Positions 20,389 through 29,189 of a DNA stretch of 64,000 bases are shown here, in pieces (position 1 is the stretch's first letter; every line of letters starts with the position of its first letter). The notes under the pieces are model-generated. The model made no database searches, had not been told where the DNA came from, and saw only the letters and a program-made list of their open reading frames with translations. Position numbers and translations under genes: made by a program. This DNA comes from Acidimicrobiales bacterium (GTDB lineage: Bacteria; Actinomycetota; Acidimicrobiia; Acidimicrobiales; JAUJNH01), in contig JAUJNH010000001.1 in NCBI GenBank assembly GCA_030448245.1, forward strand, positions 129,960 to 193,959, given 5' to 3'.

Positions 20389-20542
20389 CGGCGGGGAGGG
20401 CAGCCCCTACCCCCGGCCGCCTCCGTCGCGGCCGTGGTGGTGTTTGAGGGTGTCGGGCCGGCACAGCCGTCCCTCGGGCGCTGGATCCCGTCGGCAGCCG
20501 CCCGTCCGGCAACCGAACGTGTGTTTGCTAGGTTGAGTGGCC

Positions 20543-21145
20543 ATGGCGCCGGCTTGGCAGCCCACCCTCCTCGACGTCGGAGCACCGGTGGTCTGCCTGT
20601 CCGCGCCCGTGACCCGCACCCGGCTCGATGCGGGCAGCTGGGTCGACCATGCCCCCGGCTTCCTGGTTTCCAGCGGGTCGCTGTTCGACGAGCTGGCCGA
20701 CAGCATCGGGTGGCGGCAGCGGCGCAGGGTGGTGTGGGAGCAGGAGCACCTCGAGCCTCGGCTCACCTCCGGCGGCCTGGCCCTGCCCCTGCCGGGCGTC
20801 CTCGAAGACGCCCGCGTCCTGCTGTCCGAACGCTACGGCGTCGACCTCGACGCCTGCTCGGCCAACCTCTACCGGGACGGGCGCGACTCGGTGGCGTGGC
20901 ACCGCGACCGGGTGCACCGGGTCCTGCAGGACCCGATCGTGGTGACGCTGTCGGTGGGCCACCGCCGACCGTTCCTCGTCCGACCCCACGGCGGCGGCCG
21001 CTCCACCCGGTTCGACCCGGGCGAGGGCGACCTGCTCGTGATGGGCGGGGCCTGCCAGCACCGGTGGGAGCACACCGTGCCCAAGGTCGCCTCGGCCGGC
21101 CCGCGCATCTCGATCATGCTGCGCCACACCCGACCACGCCGCTGA
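20543..21145 (+). CDS. AlkB-like 2-oxoglutarate/Fe(II) dioxygenase
   Basis: About 200 residues. Iron ligands H120 and D122 in SVAWHRDRV, H177 in RWEHTVPK, and the 2-oxoglutarate arginine in GPRISIMLRHT. The substrate-side segment CSANLYRDGRDSV matches AlkB proteins, which reverse alkyl damage on DNA or RNA bases. The ATG lies 9 bases after a TAGGTT hexamer (20529-20534) without a Shine-Dalgarno site, so the message is probably leaderless. It is transcribed alone between rseP and ispG. Confidence 0.88.
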   Translation: MAPAWQPTLLDVGAPVVCLSAPVTRTRLDAGSWVDHAPGFLVSSGSLFDELADSIGWRQRRRVVWEQEHLEPRLTSGGLALPLPGVLEDARVLLSERYGVDLDACSANLYRDGRDSVAWHRDRVHRVLQDPIVVTLSVGHRRPFLVRPHGGGRSTRFDPGEGDLLVMGGACQHRWEHTVPKVASAGPRISIMLRHTRPRR

Positions 21146-21284
21146 CCAGGGGCGCCCGGTCCGGCTCCGCGGCGGCGGACGGGCCTCTTGCTACCCGTCG
21201 AATGATGAAGCAGCACTGGGCAAGGACCATGCCAGCGCGCGGAACGAGGCGTACCGCGATCGCCCGGCTCGGACTGGGCCCGTA

Positions 21285-21512
21285 CCCGGCGTGTCCGGCC
21301 GTCACCTCGCGGTCCTCGGTCAGCTGGACATGTTCAAGCGGGGTCGGCCCTCGCCTTGTGGCACCGGACGTGGAACGGCTCGTGGAGCCCGTGGGTGAGC
21401 CTGCGTGGGTCCCATCCGCATCGCCGTCTTCGCCCGCGCCTCCGACGGCGCCCTCTGGCGCAACGTCTGGAACGGGACGCGGCAGCTGGGGGTCGGCCAG
21501 GGCGCCCACTGA
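21285..21512 (+). pseudogene. Decayed PLL/DUF346-type lectin-like repeat gene
   Basis: The 421-bp gap between the alkB-like gene and ispG carries no intact gene, but three frames together read like the Trp-rich PLL (DUF346) repeat: PAVTSR in one frame, GQLDMFKRG in another, then ALWHRTWNGSWSPWVSL and, after another shift, VFARASDGALWRNVWNG, ending at a stop at 21510-21512. The DGALW-R-WNG pattern repeats twice. No start or signal peptide remains. I read this as a fragment of a secreted sugar-binding-type protein. Confidence 0.6.
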
Positions 21513-21566
21513 CCAGCACCCACGTCGCGGTGCACCAGCCGGTGGTAGGGCCGGTCATCTGGGAGG

Positions 21567-22808
21567 ATGGCTGCGGTGCAGCTGATCGCGAGCAGGTACG
21601 AGCGGCGCAAGACCCGGCAGATCCACGTCGGCCCGGTCGCGGTGGGCGGCGACGCCCCGATCAGCGTGCAGTCGATGACGATCACCAAGACGGCCGATGT
21701 CGAGGGAACCCTCCAGCAGATCTACGCGCTGGCCGCCGCCGGCGCCGACATCGTGCGGTGCACGTGCAACCGTGAGGAGGCGGCCGAGGGACTGGCCCAG
21801 ATCGTCCCCCGCAGCCCGGTGCCGATCGTGGCCGACATCCACAACAACCACAACATGGCGCTGGCCGCCCTGGACGCCGGGGTCCAGTGCCTGCGCCTCA
21901 ACCCGGGCAACATCACCGACCCGTCGAAGATCAAGCTGGTGGCCACCGAGGCGAAGGGGCGAGGCGTGCCGATCCGCATCGGGGTCAACGCCGGCTCGCT
22001 CGACGACTCGCTCTACAAGAAGCACGGGGGCGCCACGCCCGAGGCGATGGTCGAGTCGGCCGAGCGCGAGCTGGCCTACTTCGACGACGTGGGCTTCGAG
22101 GACGTGAAGATCTCGGTCAAGGCGTCGAACGTGCCGCTGATGGTCGAGGCCTACCGCCAGCTGTCCGAGGCCACCGACCACCCGCTGCACCTGGGTGTCA
22201 CCGAGGCCGGCCCCTTGCCGGGCGGCCTGGTCAAGGCCACCGCCGGCATGGGCACGCTGCTGATGGAGGGCATCGGCGACACGATCCGCTACAGCCTGAC
22301 GGCCGACCCGGTCGAGGAGGCCAGGGCGGGCCGCATGCTCCTCGAGGCCCTGGGCCTGCGCGAGCGCAAGGGCGTCGACCTCATCGCCTGCCCCAGCTGC
22401 GGGCGGGCCGAGGTCGACGTGATCAAGGTGGCCAACGACGCTCTGGCCGCCTTCGGCGAGCGCGAGATCCCCCTGCAGATCGCCGTGATGGGCTGCGTGG
22501 TGAACGGGCCCGGTGAGGCTCGCGACGCCGACCTGGGCATCGCCGCCGGCCGCCGCAAGGGCCACCTGTTCATCAAGGGGCGCAACGTGGCCGTGGTGCC
22601 CGAGGACGAGATGGTCGAGACGCTGGTCCGCTACGCCGAGCGGATGATGGAGGTGGGCGCCGACCAGGTCCTGGCCGAGTCGGACACGGCCAGGGCCGAG
22701 AAGGCGGCGGCCGAGGACCGGGCCGCCCTGCTCGAGGTGCAGGGCGCGGACGCCAACGACGCCAGCACCAAGATCGACCTGATCCGCAAGCGGGTCGAGG
22801 GCGCCTGA
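21567..22808 (+). CDS. ispG: 4-hydroxy-3-methylbut-2-en-1-yl diphosphate synthase IspG (GcpE)
   Basis: A 413-residue iron-sulfur enzyme of the non-mevalonate pathway, acting downstream of Dxr. TIM-barrel part: DAPISVQSMTITKTADVEGT, VADIHNNHNMA, LRLNPGNI and IGVNAGSL. 4Fe-4S cysteines in CPSCGR and MGCVVNGPGE. The C-terminal extension after VRYAERMMEV is Ala/Glu-rich. The ATG has GGGAGG immediately upstream (GGGAGGATGG), closer than usual. Confidence 0.96.
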   Translation: MAAVQLIASRYERRKTRQIHVGPVAVGGDAPISVQSMTITKTADVEGTLQQIYALAAAGADIVRCTCNREEAAEGLAQIVPRSPVPIVADIHNNHNMALAALDAGVQCLRLNPGNITDPSKIKLVATEAKGRGVPIRIGVNAGSLDDSLYKKHGGATPEAMVESAERELAYFDDVGFEDVKISVKASNVPLMVEAYRQLSEATDHPLHLGVTEAGPLPGGLVKATAGMGTLLMEGIGDTIRYSLTADPVEEARAGRMLLEALGLRERKGVDLIACPSCGRAEVDVIKVANDALAAFGEREIPLQIAVMGCVVNGPGEARDADLGIAAGRRKGHLFIKGRNVAVVPEDEMVETLVRYAERMMEVGADQVLAESDTARAEKAAAEDRAALLEVQGADANDASTKIDLIRKRVEGA

Positions 22809-22819
22809 GTCAAGCGCCC

Positions 22820-23563
22820 GTGGCCGTGCACCAGGTGGCGGCGCTGGGCTTCGGCCGGGCCCACGAGGTGTACGAGCGGGCTCGCCCCGGCTACCCGCAG
22901 GGCGTGCTCGAGCTCCTCTCCGCCACGGGAGCGCTGGCGCCCGGCCGGCTGGTGCTCGACGTCGCCGCCGGCACCGGCAAGCTCACCCGTCAGCTCAGCC
23001 CGACCGGGGCGGCGGTCGTCGCCGTCGAGCCGCTCGCCTCGATGCGCGAGGCGCTGGTCGGCACGCCGCTGGTCGTCGCCGGCACGGCCGAGGCGCTGCC
23101 CCTGCGGCCCGGGTGCGCTGACCTGGTCACGGTGGCCCAGGCCTTCCACTGGTTCCAGCCTGTCCCCGCCCTCGCGGAGATGGTGCGGGTCCTCCGGCCC
23201 GGAGGCTGGCTCGTGCTGGTCTGGAACGAGCGCGACGAGTCGGTGCCGTGGGTGAAGGCCTTCGGCGACGTCATCGAGCGTCACGCCGGCGGCCGGCCCT
23301 ACACCCGGACGGGTGACCCGGGCGCTCTCCTGCGCGCCGCCGGGTTGGAGGCCGTGGCCAACACCCGCCTCGACCACCACCTCGAGTCGACACGTGCAGG
23401 TGTGGTCGAACGGGCAGCATCCACGTCCTACGTCGCGGCTTTGCCGGCCGACCGCCGGGACGCCGCCCTGGCCGAGGTGGCGGCGCTCGTCGAGGGGTTC
23501 GCCGAGCCGTTCCCCTTCCCCCACGTCACCGACGTGCACCTGGGGCGGGTGCCCGCCGCCTGA
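22820..23563 (+). CDS. Class I SAM-dependent methyltransferase
   Basis: A 247-residue Rossmann-fold methyltransferase. Motif I VLDVAAGTGKLTRQL, motif II acidic end VVAVEPLASM, AEALPLRPGCADLVTVAQAFHWF, and EMVRVLRPGGWLVLVWNERD after motif III. The AFHWF and NERD features match the broad methyltransf_11 type seen in many actinobacteria. The substrate cannot be told. The GTG starts 12 bp after ispG, so it may be co-transcribed. Confidence 0.85.
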   Translation: MAVHQVAALGFGRAHEVYERARPGYPQGVLELLSATGALAPGRLVLDVAAGTGKLTRQLSPTGAAVVAVEPLASMREALVGTPLVVAGTAEALPLRPGCADLVTVAQAFHWFQPVPALAEMVRVLRPGGWLVLVWNERDESVPWVKAFGDVIERHAGGRPYTRTGDPGALLRAAGLEAVANTRLDHHLESTRAGVVERAASTSYVAALPADRRDAALAEVAALVEGFAEPFPFPHVTDVHLGRVPAA

Positions 23564-23569
23564 GCTGGC

Positions 23570-23851
23570 TCAGGAGGGCGACGCCGGCTCGTCGTCAGCC
23601 CCGGCCGGCGGAAGGGCGGCGGGCTCGGCCGGCGTGGCCTTGAGCGTGTCGACGAAGGCGGTGGCCCCGTTGATCAGCGCCTTGCCGACCCGCTTGCCGA
23701 CCTCGCTGCCGACGACCCCGCCCAGCACGGCCCCGGCGAACGACCCGACGACCGGGATCGGGATGACCGCCTGCCCGATCCGGGCGCCGCCGAGCATCCC
23801 GGCGCTGATGCCGGCCGTCTTCGAGATGCTCTCCTTGTCGACCTCGTCCAT
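23570..23851 (-). CDS. Small glycine-zipper protein
   Basis: A 93-residue protein. The middle is a glycine-zipper hydrophobic stretch (SAGMLGGARIGQAVIPIPVV, then GAVLGGVVGSEVGKRVG), as in proteins that pack helices in or on membranes. The tail is Pro/Ala/Glu-rich. Start ATG 23851 with GGAGCGACAC just upstream. It is convergent with the methyltransferase. No known function. Confidence 0.6.
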   Translation of the reverse strand: MDEVDKESISKTAGISAGMLGGARIGQAVIPIPVVGSFAGAVLGGVVGSEVGKRVGKALINGATAFVDTLKATPAEPAALPPAGADDEPASPS

Positions 23852-23969
23852 CGTGTCGCTCCTTCGCTCGAGTCCTTGCCAAGGAGGGTGCCAGGTCCCG
23901 GGCCGGCCCGTGCTGCGCGCGACGCTGCCGGGCACCGGGCGGCGACGTCGGTCACCTCACCCGGCGCGC

Positions 23970-24269
23970 TCAACCGGGTGGCTTGAGCGTGACGGGTTCT
24001 CCGGGTCGCCAGGGGATGGCCTGGAAGACGGCGGCTGCGGGCAGGCGGGCGTAGAGGTGGGGGTAGGCGCCGTGGCCTGTCTCCTCGACGCGCAGGGTAC
24101 CCGGCCGGAGGGCGCCCTCGTCGAGGACCAAGAAGGTGAGCGAGGTGGCGTCGCCGTAGTAGCGCTGAATCGTTCCAGCCACCTGGTCTGGCCAGGACAG
24201 GTGGACGAAGCCGCCGGAGTCGGGCTCGACGTCGCCTCCGTCCCATGACGTCATGATGCGGACGAGCAC
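23970..24269 (-). CDS. DUF952 family protein
   Basis: About 99 residues. GGFVHLSWPDQVAG and YYGDATSLTFLVLDEGAL are close to the DUF952 pattern (GFIHLS...Q, then a strand ending LVID). LRVEETGHGAYPHLYARLP matches the E...(F/Y)PHLY motif near the end. The segment before GGFVHLS is shorter than usual. The family may be ADP-ribosyl-transferase-related but its role is unsettled. Divergent from the topoisomerase gene. Confidence 0.65.
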   Translation of the reverse strand: MLVRIMTSWDGGDVEPDSGGFVHLSWPDQVAGTIQRYYGDATSLTFLVLDEGALRPGTLRVEETGHGAYPHLYARLPAAAVFQAIPWRPGEPVTLKPPG

Positions 24270-24351
24270 CGGCCCATCCTGGCGCGCCCCGCAGCCATCT
24301 GCCCTGGGGCCGACGTGTGGTGAACGGCGGCCCGGGGAAGGGTCGGCAGCG

Positions 24352-25389
24352 ATGGAAGAGGCCGAGCTCGCCGCTCGCGAGGCTGGGCTGAACTACGTCT
24401 CCGATGCGAAGCCCGGGATCCGCCGGGTGCGGCGGGGGAAGGGCTTCTCGTACGTCGGGCTCGACGGCAGGCCGGTCTCCGCCGCCGAGCGCAAGCGGAT
24501 CGAGGGGCTGGTCATCCCGCCGGCGTGGACCGACGTGTGGATCTGCCCCCGCCCCGACGGGCACGTCCAGGCCACCGGCCGCGACGCCAAAGGCCGCAAG
24601 CAGCATCGCTACCACCCCGACTGGCGCCGGATCCGCGACGCCACCAAGTACGAGCGCCTGGTCGACTTCGGCGCTGGGCTCCCGGCGCTGCGGGCCGCGG
24701 TCGAACGCGACCTCGAGCTGGCCGGCTTCCCGCGCGAAAGGGCCCTCGCCCTGGTCGTGTCGCTCCTCGACCGCACCCTGGTGCGGGTGGGCAACGACGA
24801 GTACGCGTCGTCGAACTCGTCCTACGGGCTGACCACGCTCCGGGCCGACCACGCCGAGGTCGAGGGGGCGAAGGTCGTCCTCGACTTCGTGGGCAAGAGC
24901 GGCACGCCGCAGAAGGTGGCCCTCCACGACAAGCGGCTGGCCCGCCTGGTCCGGCGGTGCAGCGAGCTCGGGGGCCAGGAGCTGTTCTCCTTCCTCGACG
25001 GCGGCCGGGTGTGCGACGTGGGGTCGTCCGACGTCAACGACTACCTGCGGGAGAAGACGGGGGCCCAGGTGACGGCCAAGCACTTCCGGACCTGGGGCGG
25101 GACGTGCGCGGCGGCGGCCGCCCTCGTGCTGTGCCGGCCGCCGGCCACCAAGAAGGAGGTCGACGCCCAGGTGCTGGCCGGCATCGACGTCGCCGCCTGT
25201 GTGCTGGGCAACACCCGGGCCGTCTGCCGCTCGTCCTACGTCCACCCGGCCGTCCTCGACGCCCACGCCTCCGGCGTCCTCCTCGAGACGTGGAAGCAGT
25301 CCCGGGCCACCGAGCGGGCCAACAGGGCCGAGCGGACGGTCCTGTCAGTGCTGCAGCGGGCCGCCGGCGACCTCATGCTGGCGGGCTGA
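24352..25389 (+). CDS. DNA topoisomerase IB (poxvirus/eukaryotic type)
   Basis: A 345-residue type IB topoisomerase, which relaxes supercoils through a 3'-phosphotyrosine. The N-terminal DNA-clamp part shows IPPAWTDVWICPRPDGHVQA and KQHRYHPDWR. Catalytic residues lie in the recombinase-like core, with nucleophile Tyr296 in CRSSYVHPAV, preceded by TAKHFRTWGGT. Start ATG 24352. Bacterial IB enzymes are accessory to topoisomerase I. It is followed by proS after 46 bp. Confidence 0.92.
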   Translation: MEEAELAAREAGLNYVSDAKPGIRRVRRGKGFSYVGLDGRPVSAAERKRIEGLVIPPAWTDVWICPRPDGHVQATGRDAKGRKQHRYHPDWRRIRDATKYERLVDFGAGLPALRAAVERDLELAGFPRERALALVVSLLDRTLVRVGNDEYASSNSSYGLTTLRADHAEVEGAKVVLDFVGKSGTPQKVALHDKRLARLVRRCSELGGQELFSFLDGGRVCDVGSSDVNDYLREKTGAQVTAKHFRTWGGTCAAAAALVLCRPPATKKEVDAQVLAGIDVAACVLGNTRAVCRSSYVHPAVLDAHASGVLLETWKQSRATERANRAERTVLSVLQRAAGDLMLAG

Positions 25390-25435
25390 GCCTCCCCAGG
25401 GGTCGGCCGCCGCCCCGCCGGTAGGGTGCGCCGCC

Positions 25436-26833
25436 ATGGCCAAGGTGCTCACCCCTCAGGCGGAGGACTTCCCGCGCTGGTACCAGGACGTGGTGGCCAA
25501 GGCCGATCTGGCCGAGAACGGCCCGGTGCGGGGCACGATGGTCATCAAGCCGTGGGGCTACGCCATCTGGGAGCTGCTGCAGGCCGAGATCGACCGGCGC
25601 ATCAAGCAGGCGGGGGCCAAGAACGCCTACTTCCCGCTGTTCATCCCCGAGTCGTTCCTGAAGAAGGAGGCCCAGCACGTCGAGGGCTTCAGCCCCGAGC
25701 TGGCCGTGGTCACCCACGGCGGGGGTGAGGAGCTGGCCGAGCCCGTGGTGGTGCGGCCGACGTCCGAGACGGTCATCAACCACCTGTTCGCCAAGTGGGT
25801 GCAGAGCCACCGTGACCTACCCCTGCTCATCAACCAGTGGGCCAACGTCGTGCGCTGGGAGCTGCGGCCCCGGCTGTTCCTGCGCACCTCCGAGTTCCTG
25901 TGGCAGGAGGGCCACACCTGCCACGCCACCCGCGACGAGGCCCAGGCCTACGCCCTGCGCATCCTGGCCGACGTGTACGCCGACACCATGTACAGCGTCC
26001 TCGGCGTGCCGATCCTCGTCGGCCGCAAGCCCGAGGACGAGAAGTTCGCCGGCGCCGACGCCACCTACACCTGCGAGGGGATCATGGTCGACGGCAAGGC
26101 CTTGCAGATGGGCACCAGCCACGAGCTCGGCCAGAACTTCGCCAAGGCCTTCGGCATCACGTTCCAGTCGGCCGAGGGCGGCGCCGCCGAGCACGTCTGG
26201 CAGACGTCGTGGGGCGCCTCCACCCGCCTGATCGGGGCGCTGATCATGTGCCACGGCGACGACGACGGCCTGCGGCTCCCGCCGCTGGTGGCGCCGGCCC
26301 AGGTCGTCGTGCTGGTGGTGCGCGACGAGGGCGACGTGGCGGGGGCGGCCGCCGACCTGTCCCGCCGGCTGGCCGACGCCGGCCTGCGGGTCGAGCTGGA
26401 CGACAAGGTGGCCACCTCGTTCGGGCGCCGGTCCACCGACTGGGAGCTGAAGGGGGTGCCGGTGCGGGTCGAGGTCGGGCCCCGCGACCTGGCCGAGGGC
26501 CTGGTCACCGTGAAGCGCAGGGTGGGGAGGGTGGTGGAGCAGGTGCCGCTGGCCAACGTGCTGGAGGCCGTGTGCGTCGCCCTCGAGCTGGCCGAGCAGG
26601 ACCTGGTGACCGAGGCCACCCTCCGCCGCGAGCAGGCCACCGTCGAGACGTCGACCCTCGACGAGGCGCTCGAGGCGGCCCGCACGGGCGTCGCCCGGGT
26701 GTCCTGGGACCTCGTCCGCGACCAGCCCCTCGGCGGTGGCGTCACCGTCCGCTGCCTCCAGCGGCCCGACGGCGGCATCCCCCTCGCCGCCGACGAGCCC
26801 GACATGGTGGCCTTCCTCGCCCGCGCCTACTGA
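25436..26833 (+). CDS. proS: Prolyl-tRNA synthetase, archaeal/eukaryotic-like short type
   Basis: A 465-residue class II synthetase. Motif 1 region VIKPWGYAIWELLQ, motif 2 LRTSEFLWQEGHT, motif 3 TSWGASTRLIGALIM. There is no large insertion between motifs 2 and 3, and the chain ends in Tyr (FLARAY), both marks of the ProS type 3 (archaeal/eukaryotic-like) group. The anticodon domain includes VELDDKVATSFGRR. ATG 25436 lies 9 bases after TAGGGT (25422-25427) with no Shine-Dalgarno site, suggesting a leaderless message. Confidence 0.95.
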   Translation: MAKVLTPQAEDFPRWYQDVVAKADLAENGPVRGTMVIKPWGYAIWELLQAEIDRRIKQAGAKNAYFPLFIPESFLKKEAQHVEGFSPELAVVTHGGGEELAEPVVVRPTSETVINHLFAKWVQSHRDLPLLINQWANVVRWELRPRLFLRTSEFLWQEGHTCHATRDEAQAYALRILADVYADTMYSVLGVPILVGRKPEDEKFAGADATYTCEGIMVDGKALQMGTSHELGQNFAKAFGITFQSAEGGAAEHVWQTSWGASTRLIGALIMCHGDDDGLRLPPLVAPAQVVVLVVRDEGDVAGAAADLSRRLADAGLRVELDDKVATSFGRRSTDWELKGVPVRVEVGPRDLAEGLVTVKRRVGRVVEQVPLANVLEAVCVALELAEQDLVTEATLRREQATVETSTLDEALEAARTGVARVSWDLVRDQPLGGGVTVRCLQRPDGGIPLAADEPDMVAFLARAY

Positions 26834-26921
26834 GCGCCCCGTACGGCCGTCGCCCGGCGCGGCGAACAGGCGGAGGCGGTCTGGTACCTTCGGTCGACCT
26901 CTCGCCGGGCGCCGGCGGGGC

Positions 26922-27031
26922 GGTGGCACGTGGAGGGACGACCGGAAGGACGAGGAGGTGCAGCGGTGAGCGGACCGGTGGCACGTGGAGGGACGACCGG
27001 AAGGACGAGGAGGTGCAGCGGTGAGCGGACC
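26922..27031 (+). repeat. Perfect 55-bp tandem duplication over the rimP start
   Basis: 26922-26976 and 26977-27031 are identical. Each copy carries GGAGG, a spacer and GTGAGCGGACC, that is, the rimP ribosome-binding site and start codon. Because 55 is not a multiple of three, the upstream GTG (26966) opens a different frame from rimP (27021). The rest of the 187-bp gap after proS shows a TACCTT hexamer at 26886-26891 that may be a -10 element. Confidence 0.95.
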
Positions 27032-27530
27032 GGCCGAGGTGGCCGCTGCACTGCTGCGCGCCCACGTCGAGGCTGCCGGCTGCGAGCTGTACGACGTGGT
27101 CTGGGCCCCGGGGCTCCTCCGGGTGCTCGTCGACCGCGAGGGCGGCATCGACCTCGGCACGCTCACCCTGCTCTCGCCGGTGCTCTCGGCCGCCCTGGAC
27201 GCCGCCGAACCCGACCCGGTGCCCGGGCGCTACACCCTCGAGGTCTCGAGCCCGGGCCTCGAACGCCAGCTGAAGACGCCGGCCCACTACCGGCGGTTCG
27301 TGGGCACCCCGATCAACGTGAAGCTGACGGCGGCGGCCGCGGCCGAGGGCGACCGCCGGTTCCGGGCCACGCTCGAAGAGGCCGACGACGAGGGCTTCTC
27401 GGCCGGGGGGCGGCGCCTCTCCTACGGCGACGTCGAGCTGGCCATGACCGTGTTCGAGTGGGGGCCGGCGCCCAAGCCTGGCGGCGGCCGGCCCCCCAAG
27501 ACCTCCAAGAAGGCGAAGGTGCAGCCGTGA
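27021..27530 (+). CDS. rimP: Ribosome maturation factor RimP
   Basis: A 169-residue protein. The N-terminal alpha/beta domain is visible (AAALLRAHVEAAGCELYDVV, RVLVDREGGIDLGTL) with the family hallmark YTLEVSSPGLERQLKT. The C-terminal SH3-like part follows with RRFVGTPINVKL. The tail is basic. RimP helps assemble 30S subunits. GTG 27021 in the second copy of the 55-bp repeat is in frame; the copy at 26966 is not. The stop overlaps the nusA start. Confidence 0.94.
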   Translation: MSGPAEVAAALLRAHVEAAGCELYDVVWAPGLLRVLVDREGGIDLGTLTLLSPVLSAALDAAEPDPVPGRYTLEVSSPGLERQLKTPAHYRRFVGTPINVKLTAAAAAEGDRRFRATLEEADDEGFSAGGRRLSYGDVELAMTVFEWGPAPKPGGGRPPKTSKKAKVQP

Positions 27531-28816
27531 AGCCCAAGGACGCGAGCGGGAGCGACGAGATCCGTCAGGCGCTCGAGGCGGTGGCCCAAGCCAAGAGCAT
27601 CTCGACCGACATGCTCCTCGAGGCGCTGGCCCAGGCCATGCTGGCCGCCTACAAGCGGCTGCCCGAGGCCGAGGAGTTCGCCCGGGTCGAGATCTACCCC
27701 GACACCTTCGAGATCCGGATCATCGCCCAGGAGCTGGACGAGGACTTCAACGTCCTGCGCGAGTGGGACGACACCCCCAACGAGACCTTCATGCAGCGGG
27801 TCATGGCCCAGACCGTCAAGCAGGTCATGAGCCAGCGCATCCGAGAGGTCGAGCGCGACCAGAAGTACGAGGACTACGCCGGCCGCGAGGGCTCGATCGT
27901 CACCGGCATCGTGCAGCAGACCGAGGCCCGGTTCACCCTCCTCGACCTCGGCAAGGTCGAGGCGCTCCTGCCGTCGGCCGAGCAGGTGCCCCACGAGCGG
28001 TTCGAGCGCAACGCCCGGCTGAAGGCCTACATCGTGGAGGTGCGCAAGACCACCAAGGGCCCGCAGATCGTGGTGAGCCGCACCCACCCAGGCCTGATCC
28101 TGCGCCTGTTCGAGCTCGAGGTGCCCGAGATCGCCAACGGGATCGTCGAGATCCGGGCCTGCGCCCGCGAGCCTGGCCACCGCACCAAGATCGCCGTGTA
28201 CTCGAACGACCAGAACGTCGACCCCGTCGGGTCGTGCGTGGGTGCCCGGGGGGCCCGGGTCCGCATGGTCACCAACGAGCTGCGGGGCGAGAAGGTCGAC
28301 ATCGTGCCGTTCAGCGACGACCCCGGTGAGTTCGTCATGCGGGCTCTGCAGCCGGCCAAGGTGAAGGAGGTCCGCCTCGACGACGAGATCGGCGTGGCCA
28401 CCGTCATCGTCAACGACTACCAGCTGTCGCTGGCCATCGGCCGCGAGGGCCAGAACGCCCGCCTCGCCGGCCGCCTGACGGGCTGGGAGATCCAGATCAA
28501 GTCCGAGGCCCAGCTGGCCGAGGAGGAGGCTGGCTACGCCGAGGGCGAGTGGGTCGAGCGCGAGGCCGGCGAGATGGTGTGGGTGCCCGCCGACGGCAGC
28601 GAGGCCATGTCGATGGAGCAGTACTACGCGGGCGACGCCAAGGGTGACGACGAGGCGACCGCCGGTGCCGGCGGGGCCGAGGCTGCGCCCGAGGCGGGTG
28701 GCGGCGACGGGGCTCCCACCGCAGCACCGGGTGAGGCGCCCCTCGAAGCGGTCGCCGGCGGGGCCGGACCCGCCGAGGCCGGCGCCGAGGCCGGCGAGCA
28801 GGGGGCGGGCGCGTAG
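27527..28816 (+). CDS. nusA: Transcription termination/antitermination factor NusA
   Basis: A 429-residue NusA. N-terminal RNAP-binding domain ([20 protein letters not shown]), S1 domain ([20 protein letters not shown]), then KH1 and KH2 ([40 protein letters not shown]). The last ~100 residues are a low-complexity Gly/Ala/Glu tail with no second acidic repeat domain. The GTG overlaps the rimP stop by three bases. It heads the nusA-ylxR-infB region. Confidence 0.95.
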   Translation: MKPKDASGSDEIRQALEAVAQAKSISTDMLLEALAQAMLAAYKRLPEAEEFARVEIYPDTFEIRIIAQELDEDFNVLREWDDTPNETFMQRVMAQTVKQVMSQRIREVERDQKYEDYAGREGSIVTGIVQQTEARFTLLDLGKVEALLPSAEQVPHERFERNARLKAYIVEVRKTTKGPQIVVSRTHPGLILRLFELEVPEIANGIVEIRACAREPGHRTKIAVYSNDQNVDPVGSCVGARGARVRMVTNELRGEKVDIVPFSDDPGEFVMRALQPAKVKEVRLDDEIGVATVIVNDYQLSLAIGREGQNARLAGRLTGWEIQIKSEAQLAEEEAGYAEGEWVEREAGEMVWVPADGSEAMSMEQYYAGDAKGDDEATAGAGGAEAAPEAGGGDGAPTAAPGEAPLEAVAGGAGPAEAGAEAGEQGAGA

Positions 28817-29079
28817 CCGGCCCGGTCCGGACCTGCGTCGGCTGCCGAGCGAGCCGGGACCAGGCCCAGCTGATCCGGCTGGCCAGGGTCGACGGCGGCC
28901 AGCTCGCCGTCGGCCGGGCGCTGCCCGGGCGGGGGGCCTGGCTGTGCTCCGCCACCCCTGTCGCGTGCCTCGACCTGGCGGTGCGGCGCAAGGCGATGAG
29001 CCGGGCGCTGCGGGCCGAGCTGGCCCCCGACGCCGCGGCCCGGCTTCGCGTCTACCTGGCCGAACGTGCGAGACTATGA
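28813..29079 (+). CDS. ylxR: YlxR family RNA-binding protein (start codon unclear)
   Basis: The frame directly after nusA encodes a clear YlxR/DUF448 protein: RTCVGCRASRDQAQLIRLAR, then LPGRGAWLC, VACLDLAVRRKAMSRALR and a stop at 29077-29079. No in-frame ATG, GTG or TTG lies between the nusA end and the conserved RTCVGCR, so the left boundary is set at the GTA at 28813 only as a marker. A base error near the start or an unusual initiation could explain this. The nusA-ylxR-infB order is near universal in Gram-positives. Confidence 0.75.
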   Translation, partial: VAGPVRTCVGCRASRDQAQLIRLARVDGGQLAVGRALPGRGAWLCSATPVACLDLAVRRKAMSRALRAELAPDAAARLRVYLAERARL

Positions 29080-29189
29080 CGCTGCACGCCCACAGGAACT
29101 ACCCGGGGGGCTCCCATGCACCGAGCAGGACATGCCGTGACCGGCTGACCAGCGCTACGACGAAGACCCAGAAGAGGTGAAGGCAGGAC

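Noticed and set aside
26930-28816. Long plus-strand frame joining the rimP upstream region to nusA
   Set aside because: The part before 27527 is out of frame with RimP and is Arg/Gly/Pro-rich shadow sequence; NusA starts at 27527.
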